A stretch of 64,000 bases of DNA from assembly GCA_943846685.1 (NCBI GenBank), contig OX044363.1, positions 2,139,386 to 2,203,385 on the forward strand. The letters run 5' to 3'. A program made the position numbers and the translations under genes. Positions 27,856 to 37,551 of this stretch are shown one piece after another. The notes beneath the pieces were generated by a model. The model saw only the letters and a program-made list of their open reading frames with translations, searched no databases and was not told the DNA's origin. The stretch's first letter is position 1, and every line of letters starts with the position of its first letter. Origin of the DNA: an uncultured Pseudomonadales bacterium (GTDB lineage Bacteria; Pseudomonadota; Gammaproteobacteria; Pseudomonadales; Porticoccaceae).

Positions 27856-28848
27856 CTAAATTTTGTACCTGTCACTGATAAAAATTATTCGGCTGCCCCG
27901 TCGATCGACCTCAAAAGGGATTTCCCGGGGATTACCCAAGGCATCGCGAATTGCCTGATGTTTTTCTGGAGGTGCCACCAACATTAAAAAACCGCCACCC
28001 CCTGCACCGAGCAATTTCCCCCCCTGAGCACCAGCATTGAGTGCCGCGCTGTACCAGTCATCTATATGTTGATTTGAAATACCAAAGCCAAGGGACTTCT
28101 TAAGCAGCCACCCCTGATGAAGCAGCCCGGCAAAATCATCGATATTGCCACTACCCGAAATAACATTTTTCATTTCTTCAGCTAGATCGCGCATTTCTTT
28201 AAGGACAGCGAAAGTGTCCTGACGTTGGGTGCCAGCACTCTGTTTAATCAAAATATCGTCGGCACTGCGCTGCTGCGCGGTATACAACAGCAGTGTTCGC
28301 GACTCTAACTCGCGCAGGGTCTCAGGCTTGTAGGGCACAGGCTCAACATCAACGCTGTCATCAGAATTAAAGCGAATATAGTTCAGTGAACCAAATGCCG
28401 CAGCGTACTGGTCCTGCTTGCCAATCGGCTTTTTAAGGATATCTATCTCGATGGCACAGGCTTTCTCAGCTAGCTGTTGAGGACTGCTTATCTGACCTTT
28501 GTAGGCGTTTAAGGCATTGATTAAACCCACCGCCAAGCTACTACTAGAACCCAGACCAGTTCCAGATGGCACATCGCCAATAGTGGTGATTTCGAGATGT
28601 TTACCAAGATCAGTCATGCGCAACGCCTCGCGGGCAATAGTGTGCTCTATCTGATCTATAGTGTCGGCAATCTCAGTTTTGGTGTAAGCGATACGGGTCG
28701 AGGCTTTAAAGCGTGGACTCACCGTGACGTACATATGTTGAGACAGGCCAACTGACAACACAGCACCCATCTCTTTTTGATAGAAAGATGGCAGGTCGGT
28801 GCCGCCCCCAGCAAAACTCACCCGGTAGGGGGTTTGCGAAATAATCAT
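27856..28848 (-). CDS. hddA: GHMP-family sugar kinase, HddA-like heptose kinase
   Basis: This 330-residue GHMP kinase starts MIISQTPYRVSFAGGGTDLP, characteristic of HddA (D-glycero-D-manno-heptose 7-phosphate kinase). It has the ATP-binding loop DVPSGTGLGSSSSLAVGL and the C-terminal motif KLLGAGGGGFLML. In the GDP-heptose pathway it would make the 1,7-bisphosphate. A gmhA-like isomerase and an hddC-like nucleotidyltransferase lie in the same cluster. Its ATG overlaps the upstream glycosyltransferase stop by 4 bp (ATGA). An L-fucose kinase-like role is the main alternative. Confidence 0.8.
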   Translation of the reverse strand: MIISQTPYRVSFAGGGTDLPSFYQKEMGAVLSVGLSQHMYVTVSPRFKASTRIAYTKTEIADTIDQIEHTIAREALRMTDLGKHLEITTIGDVPSGTGLGSSSSLAVGLINALNAYKGQISSPQQLAEKACAIEIDILKKPIGKQDQYAAAFGSLNYIRFNSDDSVDVEPVPYKPETLRELESRTLLLYTAQQRSADDILIKQSAGTQRQDTFAVLKEMRDLAEEMKNVISGSGNIDDFAGLLHQGWLLKKSLGFGISNQHIDDWYSAALNAGAQGGKLLGAGGGGFLMLVAPPEKHQAIRDALGNPREIPFEVDRRGSRIIFISDRYKI

Positions 28849-30129
28849 TGGCTAATTCCTTTAGCATTGGTTTTATTAACGTTATCTGTATTCAGGTTAT
28901 TTTCCTGAATACTCTGCGTGAATTTTTCAAACAGCGGGTTTAGACAGGTTGATAAATCAAATAAACGCTCAACTTGCTGGCGGCCATTTTGAGATAGTTT
29001 GCCTCGCAAAGAGTCATCATCAATAAGCTGCTGGAGTTTACCCGCCAGCTCTTCGCTATTATTTGGTTCAGCCAGCAACCCAGTTTCACCATCGACAACC
29101 AGGTCGGGAATCCCTACTAATCTTGTCGATACCACAGGTACGCCACAGGCCATGGCCTCCATTAGCATCTGTGGCAAACCGTCGACATCCCCATCATCAG
29201 CCCACACACAGGGTAGACAGTAGATATCCCCGCTACGCATAAAATTCGGAATATCCTCCTGGAGTATCGGACGACCAGTGAGGATCACTCGACCACCTAA
29301 ATGTAGTTGCTGTATTTGGTACTCAAGCTCATTTAAAAGCGGGCCATCGCCAGCAATTGTGCAATTAAAATCAACGCCCTGTTCCTCAAGGTGTTTACAG
29401 GCTGAAATAAGGTATTTAAAGCCCTTTTTATCCACCAAACGGGCTGCAGAGAGAAGTCTAATAGGGGTTTTCTCTGAGCTTCCAGAATTCAGTGCAGAGG
29501 TTTTTCCGGGAGAAAATAACCCTGTATCTATGCCGCAGTAACTAATAATCAACTGACTCGGATCGGCACCCTCAGAAAGATAGAAATTCCTGTGAAATGA
29601 AGAGATACAGACAATAAACTGCGAGCGTTTTATTTTGTCTTTTAGAGCGCAGCGCTCGCGAAATAAATCCGCCGCATGACCGGTAAAACTAAAGGGTTTA
29701 TTTAACAACCAGGCTGCGTACATACCCACAGTGCCGCAGGAGTTAATCCATTGGGAATGTATATGTGAAACCTGCTGTTTGCGCAGTGACCGAGCCCAGG
29801 AACAGGCCACACAGAAATGCAAAATAGATTTCATGCGAATAGAAGATGATTCTTTGCGCCCAAACACACTATTCCATAGCGCGGGGAAAAAGAATCTTGG
29901 AAATAGAACAGGCGCCAGCAATAAACTGGTAAACATACGCCAGACACTCAGCGGATAAATATAATTTGTCTGCTCAGCAATCTGCTTTACATGATCAGAT
30001 TTAAAAAAGGTCGCTGCGGGTTTATGCAGAGAGTGCAGAGCGAAAGGGAACACCCCTGCCCGCCAGAGCCATTAACTCATTGCCAACCCAGGCATTGCCC
30101 ACACCAGTACTTGTTATATAGTGAATCAT
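28845..30129 (-). CDS. GT4-family glycosyltransferase, one frameshift near the N-terminus
   Basis: The main frame (to 30053) has the GT-B C-terminal domain: PIRLLSAARLVDKKGFKYL, ILTGRPILQEDI and the donor motif MLMEAMACGVPVVSTRLVG. It lacks the N-terminal strand. That strand is present in another frame from an ATG at 30129 (MIHYITSTGVGNAWVGNEL, ALAGRGVPF) and breaks near 30040; removing one base joins GVPF to ALHSLHKP and gives about 427 residues. Donor and acceptor are unknown. It overlaps the hddA-like gene by 4 bp. Confidence 0.83.
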
Positions 30130-30157
30130 CCTAATCCTTTAGCGAAAAACCGCTTCC

Positions 30158-31222
30158 CTAATCCTGTTTATCTTCTATCTTGTACTCAATTATTTTGCTG
30201 GTTTTACCCAGTGCCTTATTCAAATAGTAGTGCAACACCCCCTGAGTTTCAGGAAACTTGCCCAACACAATAAAGCAGGCATATAAGGCTGATTGTCTAT
30301 TAGCGGCTTTGAGACCAGTTGATTTCGATGCAGCAGCCTTAAGTAAAACCCGAACATAAGATGCCGCTACCAATACCAATGCCGTGAACAACAATAACTG
30401 TCCCAAACCTGATGGATTGGCAACCAACATCAGTAAAATCAAAACCAGCAGTCCAGGCAGCGCCAAACCATAAACCAAACTACTAAGCATGGATTTCTTT
30501 TTATAGCTGCCAGTAACATCTTTAAGTTTATGCCGGTGTAAATCATAACCATGAGCATAGGCATGACCGCAGCGCACCGCGCGTTTCCACCACTGGGAAA
30601 AGTACCGCATATTGGCATCATGAATTGTCATCGGGCTATTCAGCCGCATAAGACGAGAGCCAAGATTACGCATACGCAAACACAGATCCGCCTCTTCGCC
30701 AGCGATCATAGTTTCATTAAAGTAGCCCGCGGCCTTAACCTTATCAATTCGGTAAATCGCATCACCACCACAGGCGTCTACCTCGCCCTCCGCTCCCTGC
30801 CACTCCATATCAATAAGCTGATTGTAAATCGTCGTCTCTGGAAATCGCTCATTGCGATTGCCACAGACACCAGCGTAATCCTGATGATCTTGCAAGAACT
30901 GCAACCCCGTCTTTATCCAACCGGCAGCCATTTCGCAGTCACCATCGATAAACTGCACAAACTGACAATCGGGATAACTATTCACCAAAAACCCAAACCC
31001 AGCATTTCTACCCCGTGCCATGGTGAAAGGAATACTGATATCAAGTTCAACAACATCGACATTGGTAAATCTGGCGTGCTCTACACTGCCATCCGTTGAA
31101 CCGGAGTCTACATAAACCACAGGCCCTCTATGCTGGCTCTGGATCGAATTAAGACAGCGCTTTAAACGCTCGCCCTCATTGCGACCAATAACCACAACCC
31201 CAATTAGGTGATGCTCAGTCAC
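30158..31222 (-). CDS. GT2-family glycosyltransferase with C-terminal membrane segments
   Basis: The GT-A catalytic domain (about 1-235) has IGVVVIGRNEGERLKRCL, VVYVDSGSTDGSVEHA and the QFIDGDCEM metal-binding DxD-like site, followed by hydrophobic segments at about 265-310. The length is 354 residues. The start appears to be a GTG at 31222 inside the end of the isomerase gene (8-bp overlap), which suggests coupling to gmhA. It would add one sugar to the lipid-linked repeat unit; specificity cannot be read from the sequence. Confidence 0.85.
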   Translation of the reverse strand: MTEHHLIGVVVIGRNEGERLKRCLNSIQSQHRGPVVYVDSGSTDGSVEHARFTNVDVVELDISIPFTMARGRNAGFGFLVNSYPDCQFVQFIDGDCEMAAGWIKTGLQFLQDHQDYAGVCGNRNERFPETTIYNQLIDMEWQGAEGEVDACGGDAIYRIDKVKAAGYFNETMIAGEEADLCLRMRNLGSRLMRLNSPMTIHDANMRYFSQWWKRAVRCGHAYAHGYDLHRHKLKDVTGSYKKKSMLSSLVYGLALPGLLVLILLMLVANPSGLGQLLLFTALVLVAASYVRVLLKAAASKSTGLKAANRQSALYACFIVLGKFPETQGVLHYYLNKALGKTSKIIEYKIEDKQD

Positions 31223-31811
31223 ATTGAGCCTCAGCAGTCATACGCTGATGGGAATAAGCCATAATGTACTGAGTCGTCACATGCATAAGGCTCTGATGTG
31301 CATCCTCAGCCATGCCGTAGTTCTCTATGGGTATCCACACACAATGCCTGGCAATATCACGCAGCTTGCCCCCTTTAAAGCCGACAAACGCGATTGTCGG
31401 TATACCGCGACTGTTGGCATATTCACAGGCTTTTACAACATTGGGGGAATTGCCGCTGGAACTGACCAATAGCAACGCATCATTTTCACCCAAGTAGTAT
31501 TTGAGCTGCTGGCTAAAAACCTCTTCATAGGAAAGATCATTGCCCAGCGCAGTCAGCATCGCTGAATTTGAGGTCAATGAAATTGACTTGATGGTCGGCT
31601 GGTTTTCACGGTGGGTGCCCTTGGTAACATCACAGACTGTGTGGTCGCCTATAGCGGCACTGCCACCATTGCCTGCAACCCAGAGGGTTCCGTTGTTATC
31701 TCTGACCTTTAGAAAGGTATCAAGTACTGGCTCGAGTGATGATTTATCGAAGCTGTTTAGTACGCGAATATATTGTTGGTAGTAATCTTCTACAAAATCT
31801 TTGAAGTCCAT
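31215..31811 (-). CDS. gmhA: Phosphoheptose isomerase-like SIS-domain protein
   Basis: GmhA converts sedoheptulose 7-phosphate to D-glycero-D-manno-heptose 7-phosphate. The SIS fold is clear: LWVAGNGGSAAIGDHTVCDV, the SLTSNSAMLTALGND segment and LLLVSSSGNSPNVVKA. The start is placed at ATG 31811, after GGGAG, rather than a TTG at 31817. About 198 residues, close to the family length of 190-195. With the HddA- and HddC-like genes it suggests dedicated GDP-heptose synthesis for the EPS, separate from the LPS-core copy. Confidence 0.82.
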   Translation of the reverse strand: MDFKDFVEDYYQQYIRVLNSFDKSSLEPVLDTFLKVRDNNGTLWVAGNGGSAAIGDHTVCDVTKGTHRENQPTIKSISLTSNSAMLTALGNDLSYEEVFSQQLKYYLGENDALLLVSSSGNSPNVVKACEYANSRGIPTIAFVGFKGGKLRDIARHCVWIPIENYGMAEDAHQSLMHVTTQYIMAYSHQRMTAEAQCD

Positions 31812-31840
31812 TTTCAATCTCCCTGATTCAATTAATTCCT

Positions 31841-32788
31841 TTAGCTCGCTCTAAGGTCATTCCCATAACGCGCTTGTTGATTCCATACAGCGGCCTGCTG
31901 ATTATCCAACAATGCAGTGGCCCGGGACTTACCTAAAAGTAGGCATCTCCATTGATAGCTGCGAATAAACTTTCTCAACTTTTTATCCCTGTACTTTGGA
32001 ACCTGTTTGATAAGGCTGTCCAGATAACCCCAAAACATTGCCATACCGCCAAAAATATAAGGTGGGTGAAGCATCCGATAAACAGATGTTACAAACATAT
32101 ATATCAGACCAGTACCCATAAAATACTGACCGAAACCGTGGCGCATTCTGCCCCGATAAACACTGTCCTGACTGGAGCCCATAACTCTAAGATGAACAAA
32201 CCGTAATTCAGGGTCATCCCAACTACAGGCTATCCACCCCAACTGTCTGCAGCGATGGCAATCTATAGCGTCCCACATCACCTCGGAGACAAAGCCCCCT
32301 ATCTGCTGAAAACAGCTAGTGCGGTAAAACTTGGTCATGCCAACGGACATTTCATCGCCGCGCTTTTCACTAACCAGGCTGTTGCCACGCTGGTTATAGG
32401 GCTTGCCACTGCAGGTACCGATTCGTGGGTTGTTGTTCATTCTCTGTATCAACAGTTCAAAGTAGCCAGCGGGTAACTTCAAATCCAAATCCAGCTTACA
32501 GACAAACTGATAGTTGTTGAGCTCAACGACTTCCAAACCCGCATAAAAAGCCTCTATCACCCCCGGCCCCACACTGCGGTGGCCACGGTTATCGCGAGTA
32601 ACTATTTCAATAAAATCGTATTGATCGGAATATCGCTGAAGAATCTCGGGCGTGGTATCAGTTGAACCATCGTCGACAATAATCCATTTGGCAGGAGTCA
32701 CCGATTGGTTAACCACGCTTTCTAGCGTGCTGACCATAAATTCGGCTTCATTTCGGCAAGGCGAAATAAGTAAGTAAGAATCGTCCAT
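31841..32788 (-). CDS. GT2-family glycosyltransferase
   Basis: A 315-residue protein with the GT-A fold: LLISPCRNEAEFMVSTLESV, KWIIVDDGSTDTTPEIL and the acidic metal site FVCKLDLDLKL. The C-terminal part has a hydrophobic stretch (GTGLIYMFVTSVYRML) that may lie at the membrane. It precedes the isomerase gene by about 30 bp. No specific donor can be assigned. Confidence 0.85.
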   Translation of the reverse strand: MDDSYLLISPCRNEAEFMVSTLESVVNQSVTPAKWIIVDDGSTDTTPEILQRYSDQYDFIEIVTRDNRGHRSVGPGVIEAFYAGLEVVELNNYQFVCKLDLDLKLPAGYFELLIQRMNNNPRIGTCSGKPYNQRGNSLVSEKRGDEMSVGMTKFYRTSCFQQIGGFVSEVMWDAIDCHRCRQLGWIACSWDDPELRFVHLRVMGSSQDSVYRGRMRHGFGQYFMGTGLIYMFVTSVYRMLHPPYIFGGMAMFWGYLDSLIKQVPKYRDKKLRKFIRSYQWRCLLLGKSRATALLDNQQAAVWNQQARYGNDLRAS

Positions 32789-33085
32789 ATATTCTCTAAA
32801 TTACTGTCAAAAATGACATTCACAAACTATCTGTAAATAAATCTCTAATTACTACAACCAGAAAATTTAAGCTGAGCAACTCTACTTAACACAAACAGGG
32901 AAAGGAACATCAAAGATAGTTTGAGACGGTCTTTAACTTCAATTAGCCAACTGGTTCACATAATGAGTTACGTCTATAAATATAGACTATTTTTTACTTT
33001 GCACATGACTTTGATCAATTCTCTTTGGAAGCCATTCTTGAAGTTCTCGCAAGTCAATTCAACCCCAACCAATCGCCAACTACTT
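32789..33085. other. AT-rich intergenic region without a recognisable gene
   Basis: About 300 bp between a GT2 gene and the sulfotransferase gene. A small TGTCA/TGACA hairpin lies near 32805-32818, but it has no T-run on the minus strand. A plus-strand frame at 32921-33112 has no family resemblance or ribosome-binding site. I see no RNA gene here. It may hold a promoter for the downstream minus-strand genes. Confidence 0.4.
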
Positions 33086-33874
33086 TCAAGTCTCTATCAA
33101 AGATTTCAGTAATCGAGCTAGCTGAACATCCGATATCTGTGGCCGCTGCTGCATAGTTAATCGCTTTTTTATACGATTCCTTAAAGCCTGGGGAATTAGA
33201 TTTTTACGCAACCATGCCATCGGCCGCGAATTAATCAGTAACTCATAGCCATAAAACCGCCTGATTCGCTGACTGGACTGATTATCCTGCGTCAAATCAT
33301 CAATCCAGATCAATGGCTGAGTGCAGCCAATAAACGTACCTACCCTATTAAGGGCCCTGTCCTTGTTCTTTTTAAGATCATCAAAGAAAAGTGGCAGCAC
33401 CGCCTTATGGCCAAACTCTTGCAGATAAGGGGTAATCTGCATGCCATAACAGCTGTAATCAACCAATTCAGGGTAGCGATCTATCGCCTGATTTATATCG
33501 CAGGAAATAACCCCCTCAGACCACTGATGCATATAGTGAGAAATAAGGCGATCGACTGGATGGCGCATTACATAGATCAACTTTGGCCGGGGAATAGCCG
33601 CCTTTAATCGCTGAATAGTATCCGAGTAATCAGGTAGCTTAGTGTAATGAGTACTCGATTCACCACAGATATCCCTCGCATTAGCATAACTAAATAACCC
33701 TGAATACCAGCTCAAACCATGATTGTAGATATCATCGTCACTAAAAAAGTTGGGCTCTTTTGGGCTGGACATAAAAATACCAGGCTGGGCACTCAACTGA
33801 TTATGCAGGGTGCTGGTGGCACTTTTCATCGCACCGATAATAATAAAGTCAGGCAGTCTGGTGGAGTTAGCCAT
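33086..33874 (-). CDS. PAPS-dependent sulfotransferase
   Basis: The 262-residue protein has the 5'-phosphosulfate-binding loop IIIGAMKSATSTLHNQL near the N-terminus and the 3'-phosphate site KLIYVMRHPVDRLISHYMHQ, both characteristic of Sulfotransfer_1/3 enzymes using PAPS. It would sulfate a sugar of the repeat unit, giving a sulfated polysaccharide as is common in marine bacteria. Its start touches the stop of the adjacent GT2 gene at 33874. Confidence 0.87.
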   Translation of the reverse strand: MANSTRLPDFIIIGAMKSATSTLHNQLSAQPGIFMSSPKEPNFFSDDDIYNHGLSWYSGLFSYANARDICGESSTHYTKLPDYSDTIQRLKAAIPRPKLIYVMRHPVDRLISHYMHQWSEGVISCDINQAIDRYPELVDYSCYGMQITPYLQEFGHKAVLPLFFDDLKKNKDRALNRVGTFIGCTQPLIWIDDLTQDNQSSQRIRRFYGYELLINSRPMAWLRKNLIPQALRNRIKKRLTMQQRPQISDVQLARLLKSLIET

Positions 33875-34840
33875 TAGTAATTATCCGGATGAATATAGGG
33901 AGCGGCTGGATTACAGAAGTTAGTCCAGATATCTCTCCACTGCTTTTCACAGATATTCGGCTGGTAACTGTTGCTGAACAATTTGCGTCCCATTGCCACC
34001 AGCCACCCCAAATGCCAATAGATATTGGCCCTGAACAAACCAAAACGGCCAAAATGCTTGTGGTAGTAACGGCTGCGGGATTCATAGAAATAGCGCGGCA
34101 AACGCTTCTTTTTCGCCGCCTGGCTTTTAACTGGCGAACTGCCACCGCGCAGATGAACTACATGGGCCTCGGGATTATGGATAATATTCCACCCCGCCTC
34201 TCGAGCACGCTTACAGAAATCTACATCTTCAAAATACATAAAGAACTCTTCATCCAGCAAGCCAATATCCTCAAATACTTGCCTGCGGATCAGCACGCAG
34301 GCAAAACTTGTCCATTCGGGATATATGACATTATCGGAGACCATTAAAGGCACCTCATAACGTTTAAACAGCCGGGTTATTGGTCCGGTGGCAGCTGATC
34401 TAATCAATTCGTTAATCGGTCTGTGGAATCTGAAGCAGCTTTCTTGCGGGGTGCCATCAGGCCACTCTAGGCGTGGACTGGCCATGCCCATCTGCGGGAT
34501 TATCCTGAAGGGTTTTGACCAGCAATTCCACAGCACCCGGGCGAACAATGGTGTCGCTATTGAGTAAGAGTACAAACTCGCCGTCGGATGCGTTGATGCC
34601 GATATTGTTGCCGGAGGAGAAGCCTTTATTAACACTACTTGGAATAATTTTAAAGTTGACAAATGTGTTAACATTTTTCTGCCAGATGTGCAGAGAATCT
34701 AAAGAACCGTCATTAGAGTTATTATCTATTATTAAAGATCCGACTGATAATCCCCAATGCTCTAGGCACAATAAAGAATTTAGACATTGGATGCAAAGAT
34801 CAGGAGTTCGGTAATTAACAATTACTATACTTGTTTTCAT
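33874..34840 (-). CDS. GT2-family (rhamnosyltransferase-like) glycosyltransferase, one frameshift
   Basis: The N-terminal frame begins MKTSIVIVNYRTPDLCIQCL and has LIIDNNSNDGS and LLLNSDTIV (DxD-like). The C-terminal frame has TSFACVLIRRQVFEDIGLLD and FFMYFEDVDFCKRAREAGW, the GT2 acceptor region. The two join near 34494 as LQDNP-QMGMASPRLEW if one base is removed, giving about 321 residues. Without correction the protein would stop after 127 residues and be inactive. Confidence 0.8.
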
Positions 34841-34971
34841 AAATTTGATTCAACCTTAGAATAAAAGTGTAGTAGAAGCTTCAATATAATTAATTTTTTA
34901 ACAGCATTTTATACTGATATTGCGATCTATCGGAGCATCCTACAAGCTCTCGGCACAATAGCTCGATACTA

Positions 34972-35985
34972 TTATCCTGTCAGAATGGTGGCGATATTTT
35001 TCCTCAACCTCTTATTTGATGTGCGCATCAACAGAAACGAATTCACAAAACAAACTTGAATATACGCAATTATTACAGCGGTAAAGAGGACCACTAAATA
35101 CTTTAAAATAAAATTCAGATTAACTATTTTCACTAAAGGTATATGCCATAGATATATCCAGATGGTATTTTGGGCAATAAATAAAACTACTTTAAGTAAC
35201 CCCAATCTTTCAAAGATTCGCTCTAAATATCTACTATGTGCCAACAGGAAAAAGGAGACGAGGAAAGAATAAGAAAAGTAGTAAATCGACGGCGGATATT
35301 TAAACTTCTGAGTTGGTATAAATTTTCCATGGATTAGAAACAAACCAAGACCAATTAAAATTAAAGCGCCCAGACTAATAAATGAAAATCTATGTAGCTG
35401 CCTGTTATTAAATTGTGAAACTCTTAATCCAACAGCAAAAACCAAGCCATACGGGATAATATAATGAGTAATCAATGAGGCAGTTTTCAATCCTCCGCTC
35501 ATCATTGGAATTGTTAAATAACGGGTGATTTCCCAAGTTAAAAAACAACCAACAATAATCAAAATATACCGTCTATTCGACTCGGTTTTTGCACTAAATC
35601 TATATATCCATGGAGAAATCAGAGCGACTAAAAGAAATACTTTAATGATCCAAACGAATCCAATTCCTTTGATTAAAAGAAATGAATTGATCATCGTTCG
35701 GGAGTCTAGTTCAGAGCTATCCGGATATAAAATAGCCAAAGCTATAAAATATATCGCTAAGAATATCCACACTGGAAACACCAAACGTTTAACTCGCCTC
35801 CAAACATAACTTAGATATGCCTCCCCAGATTTATAGGTTAACCCAAATGACATTCCAGAGACTAATACCATTAAAGGGACATCAAAATTACGTATTTGGA
35901 ACAACATACTAGGCGGTTCTACATGAGCGAGTATTATCATCGCTAAGCCTATAAACCTTAATATGTCTACTTTACGGTTTCTCAA
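34972..35985 (-). CDS. Acyltransferase 3-family membrane protein
   Basis: The 337-residue protein has about ten hydrophobic segments. It starts RKVDILRFIGLAMIILAHVE, in which the catalytic His of the acyltransferase 3 family sits at the end of the first segment, and has the later motif IWIYLWHIPLVKI. Such proteins O-acetylate or otherwise acylate sugars at the inner membrane, as in succinoglycan or O-antigen modification. It lies in the most AT-rich part of the cluster. Confidence 0.82.
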   Translation of the reverse strand: MRNRKVDILRFIGLAMIILAHVEPPSMLFQIRNFDVPLMVLVSGMSFGLTYKSGEAYLSYVWRRVKRLVFPVWIFLAIYFIALAILYPDSSELDSRTMINSFLLIKGIGFVWIIKVFLLVALISPWIYRFSAKTESNRRYILIIVGCFLTWEITRYLTIPMMSGGLKTASLITHYIIPYGLVFAVGLRVSQFNNRQLHRFSFISLGALILIGLGLFLIHGKFIPTQKFKYPPSIYYFSYSFLVSFFLLAHSRYLERIFERLGLLKVVLFIAQNTIWIYLWHIPLVKIVNLNFILKYLVVLFTAVIIAYIQVCFVNSFLLMRTSNKRLRKNIATILTG

Positions 35986-36022
35986 AACAATCCTTTATAT
36001 TTGCAACGAAAATTATCCATAA

Positions 36023-37240
36023 TCAAACGATTTCAGGTCTATCAATATCTTCTGGAAGCCAATTAGGACGACGATTTTCTAGCAATTCAGGCGAAATCGC
36101 CGCTATTATTCGATCAGCAACATTAGGCCAATCTAGAACCTCATCAACATGAATAATTGCAGCATCACCCATTTTCTTTGCCTCATCTGGGTTTTTAAGC
36201 ACTTGATACATCGCCTTAGCCAAGACTTCCGGAGATCGTTCCTGGGTTAGTACTCCCGTCTTCCCATTTATCACTATATCTGGCATCGCCCACTCATTGG
36301 TACCCACTACAGGCAACCCAGAGGCGGCAGCCTCTACATAAACGAGGCCCCAGGTTTCGCAGACTGAAGGCGTACAAAATAAAGATGCTTTTAGGTAGAG
36401 TTTTTTAAGTTTTCTATTCTCTAGATACTTATGCTTTCGCAAGAAACCTTCAAATATAACTCCCTCACCAAAAATAGGTTGTTTAGTAGGACCTACAATA
36501 GTGAGAGTGGCGTGAGGGATTTTTTCTTTTAGAAGCATAAACGCTTTATAGGCTAGTGGACCGCCCTTTCGCTCCCAGTCGCGACCGATAAAAAGGATGT
36601 TTGAACGGCGATATCGCTCAATGCTTGTATTTTTAGCTCCTTTAAATTGAATTGAAGCTCCCGCCCCGATGGGGTAAATATTTTCTCTAGGGTAGTCAAA
36701 ATCTCGCGCTATAGAATCAGCTCCATAGCTTGAATGAGTAAAAATAGCTTCAGACCGATGAATTGTTTCATGTTGTTTTTGATACTTTTCTTTTAGAGCC
36801 TCATCATCCATATTCTCATGACCATAGGCTTCATGCCGAGCAGCATCTAAGACAGAAATACCTATCCATCGAAACCGTCGAACATTGGTCGAGGTTCCGT
36901 ATTTGGGGTTAACATAAGTGTATATAACAGCTGTTGACTTTGGTGCTTGGTCCAATATTTCAGCTAAACCCACGCTAGATTCTGACCTCCATGACTGGAG
37001 GCTTTGCCCGAATAAGCGACCTTTTAATTGGTAAAAAAACTCCCCCCATTTATAAAAAATGGATGGTTTTGAAAAATTTCGATTAGATGAACAACGATGT
37101 GATATCGCCCCATATAAGGCGCCCTTTTCTAAAAGCGCTCCACAAACACCCTTGCTGACACCAGACATAGTCCATGTCGACCAGGGAGGGCCATTCATTA
37201 CCATTAGAATTTTGGGGTTTGAATTTTGCTGGCGTGCCAT
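36023..37240 (-). CDS. GT4-family glycosyltransferase
   Basis: A 405-residue GT-B enzyme with NILFIGRDWERKGGPLAYKA, ATLTIVGPTKQP and the C-terminal donor-binding motif SVCETWGLVYVEAAASGLPV. It is intact. The ATG at 37240 is followed by a short polar leader before the first strand (KILMVMNGPPWS). It lies about 40 bp before the acyltransferase gene, probably in the same transcript. Confidence 0.87.
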   Translation of the reverse strand: MARQQNSNPKILMVMNGPPWSTWTMSGVSKGVCGALLEKGALYGAISHRCSSNRNFSKPSIFYKWGEFFYQLKGRLFGQSLQSWRSESSVGLAEILDQAPKSTAVIYTYVNPKYGTSTNVRRFRWIGISVLDAARHEAYGHENMDDEALKEKYQKQHETIHRSEAIFTHSSYGADSIARDFDYPRENIYPIGAGASIQFKGAKNTSIERYRRSNILFIGRDWERKGGPLAYKAFMLLKEKIPHATLTIVGPTKQPIFGEGVIFEGFLRKHKYLENRKLKKLYLKASLFCTPSVCETWGLVYVEAAASGLPVVGTNEWAMPDIVINGKTGVLTQERSPEVLAKAMYQVLKNPDEAKKMGDAAIIHVDEVLDWPNVADRIIAAISPELLENRRPNWLPEDIDRPEIV

Positions 37241-37551
37241 TCCTTTAGCTCTTCTTATGAATTTAGAAGCAATCTGACCAGACCACCTCTAAATTAGGAT
37301 AGACTAAAATCTAAGCATTAATGAATATTACTTCAAATTTTTCTCTCTAATTAATTGCAGGTTGTATTGGCTTTATGCCAACACGATTTATAAAACTACT
37401 CGTATATGTGAACTGGCCATCTAACAAACTACTTAACATCGACAATGTCTAACCTACAACCTTAAAATGTGGCGGGACGCTCATTATCATGAAGCCACTA
37501 AGGTCCTTCTTTCTGCAGAAGAACATAACCGCAACCAGACTTTACGTTTGC
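37241..37551. other. AT-rich gap between a glycosyltransferase gene and the broken beta-helix gene
   Basis: About 310 bp with no convincing gene. A 39-codon plus-strand frame (37467-37586) shows no recognisable family and overlaps the end of the beta-helix remnant. I see no clear terminator. The stretch may be decayed sequence or promoter region for the minus-strand glycosyltransferase gene. Confidence 0.35.

Noticed and set aside
30551..31099. 182-codon plus-strand open frame
   Set aside because: It lies wholly inside an intact GT2 gene on the other strand and has no family motif or ribosome-binding site.
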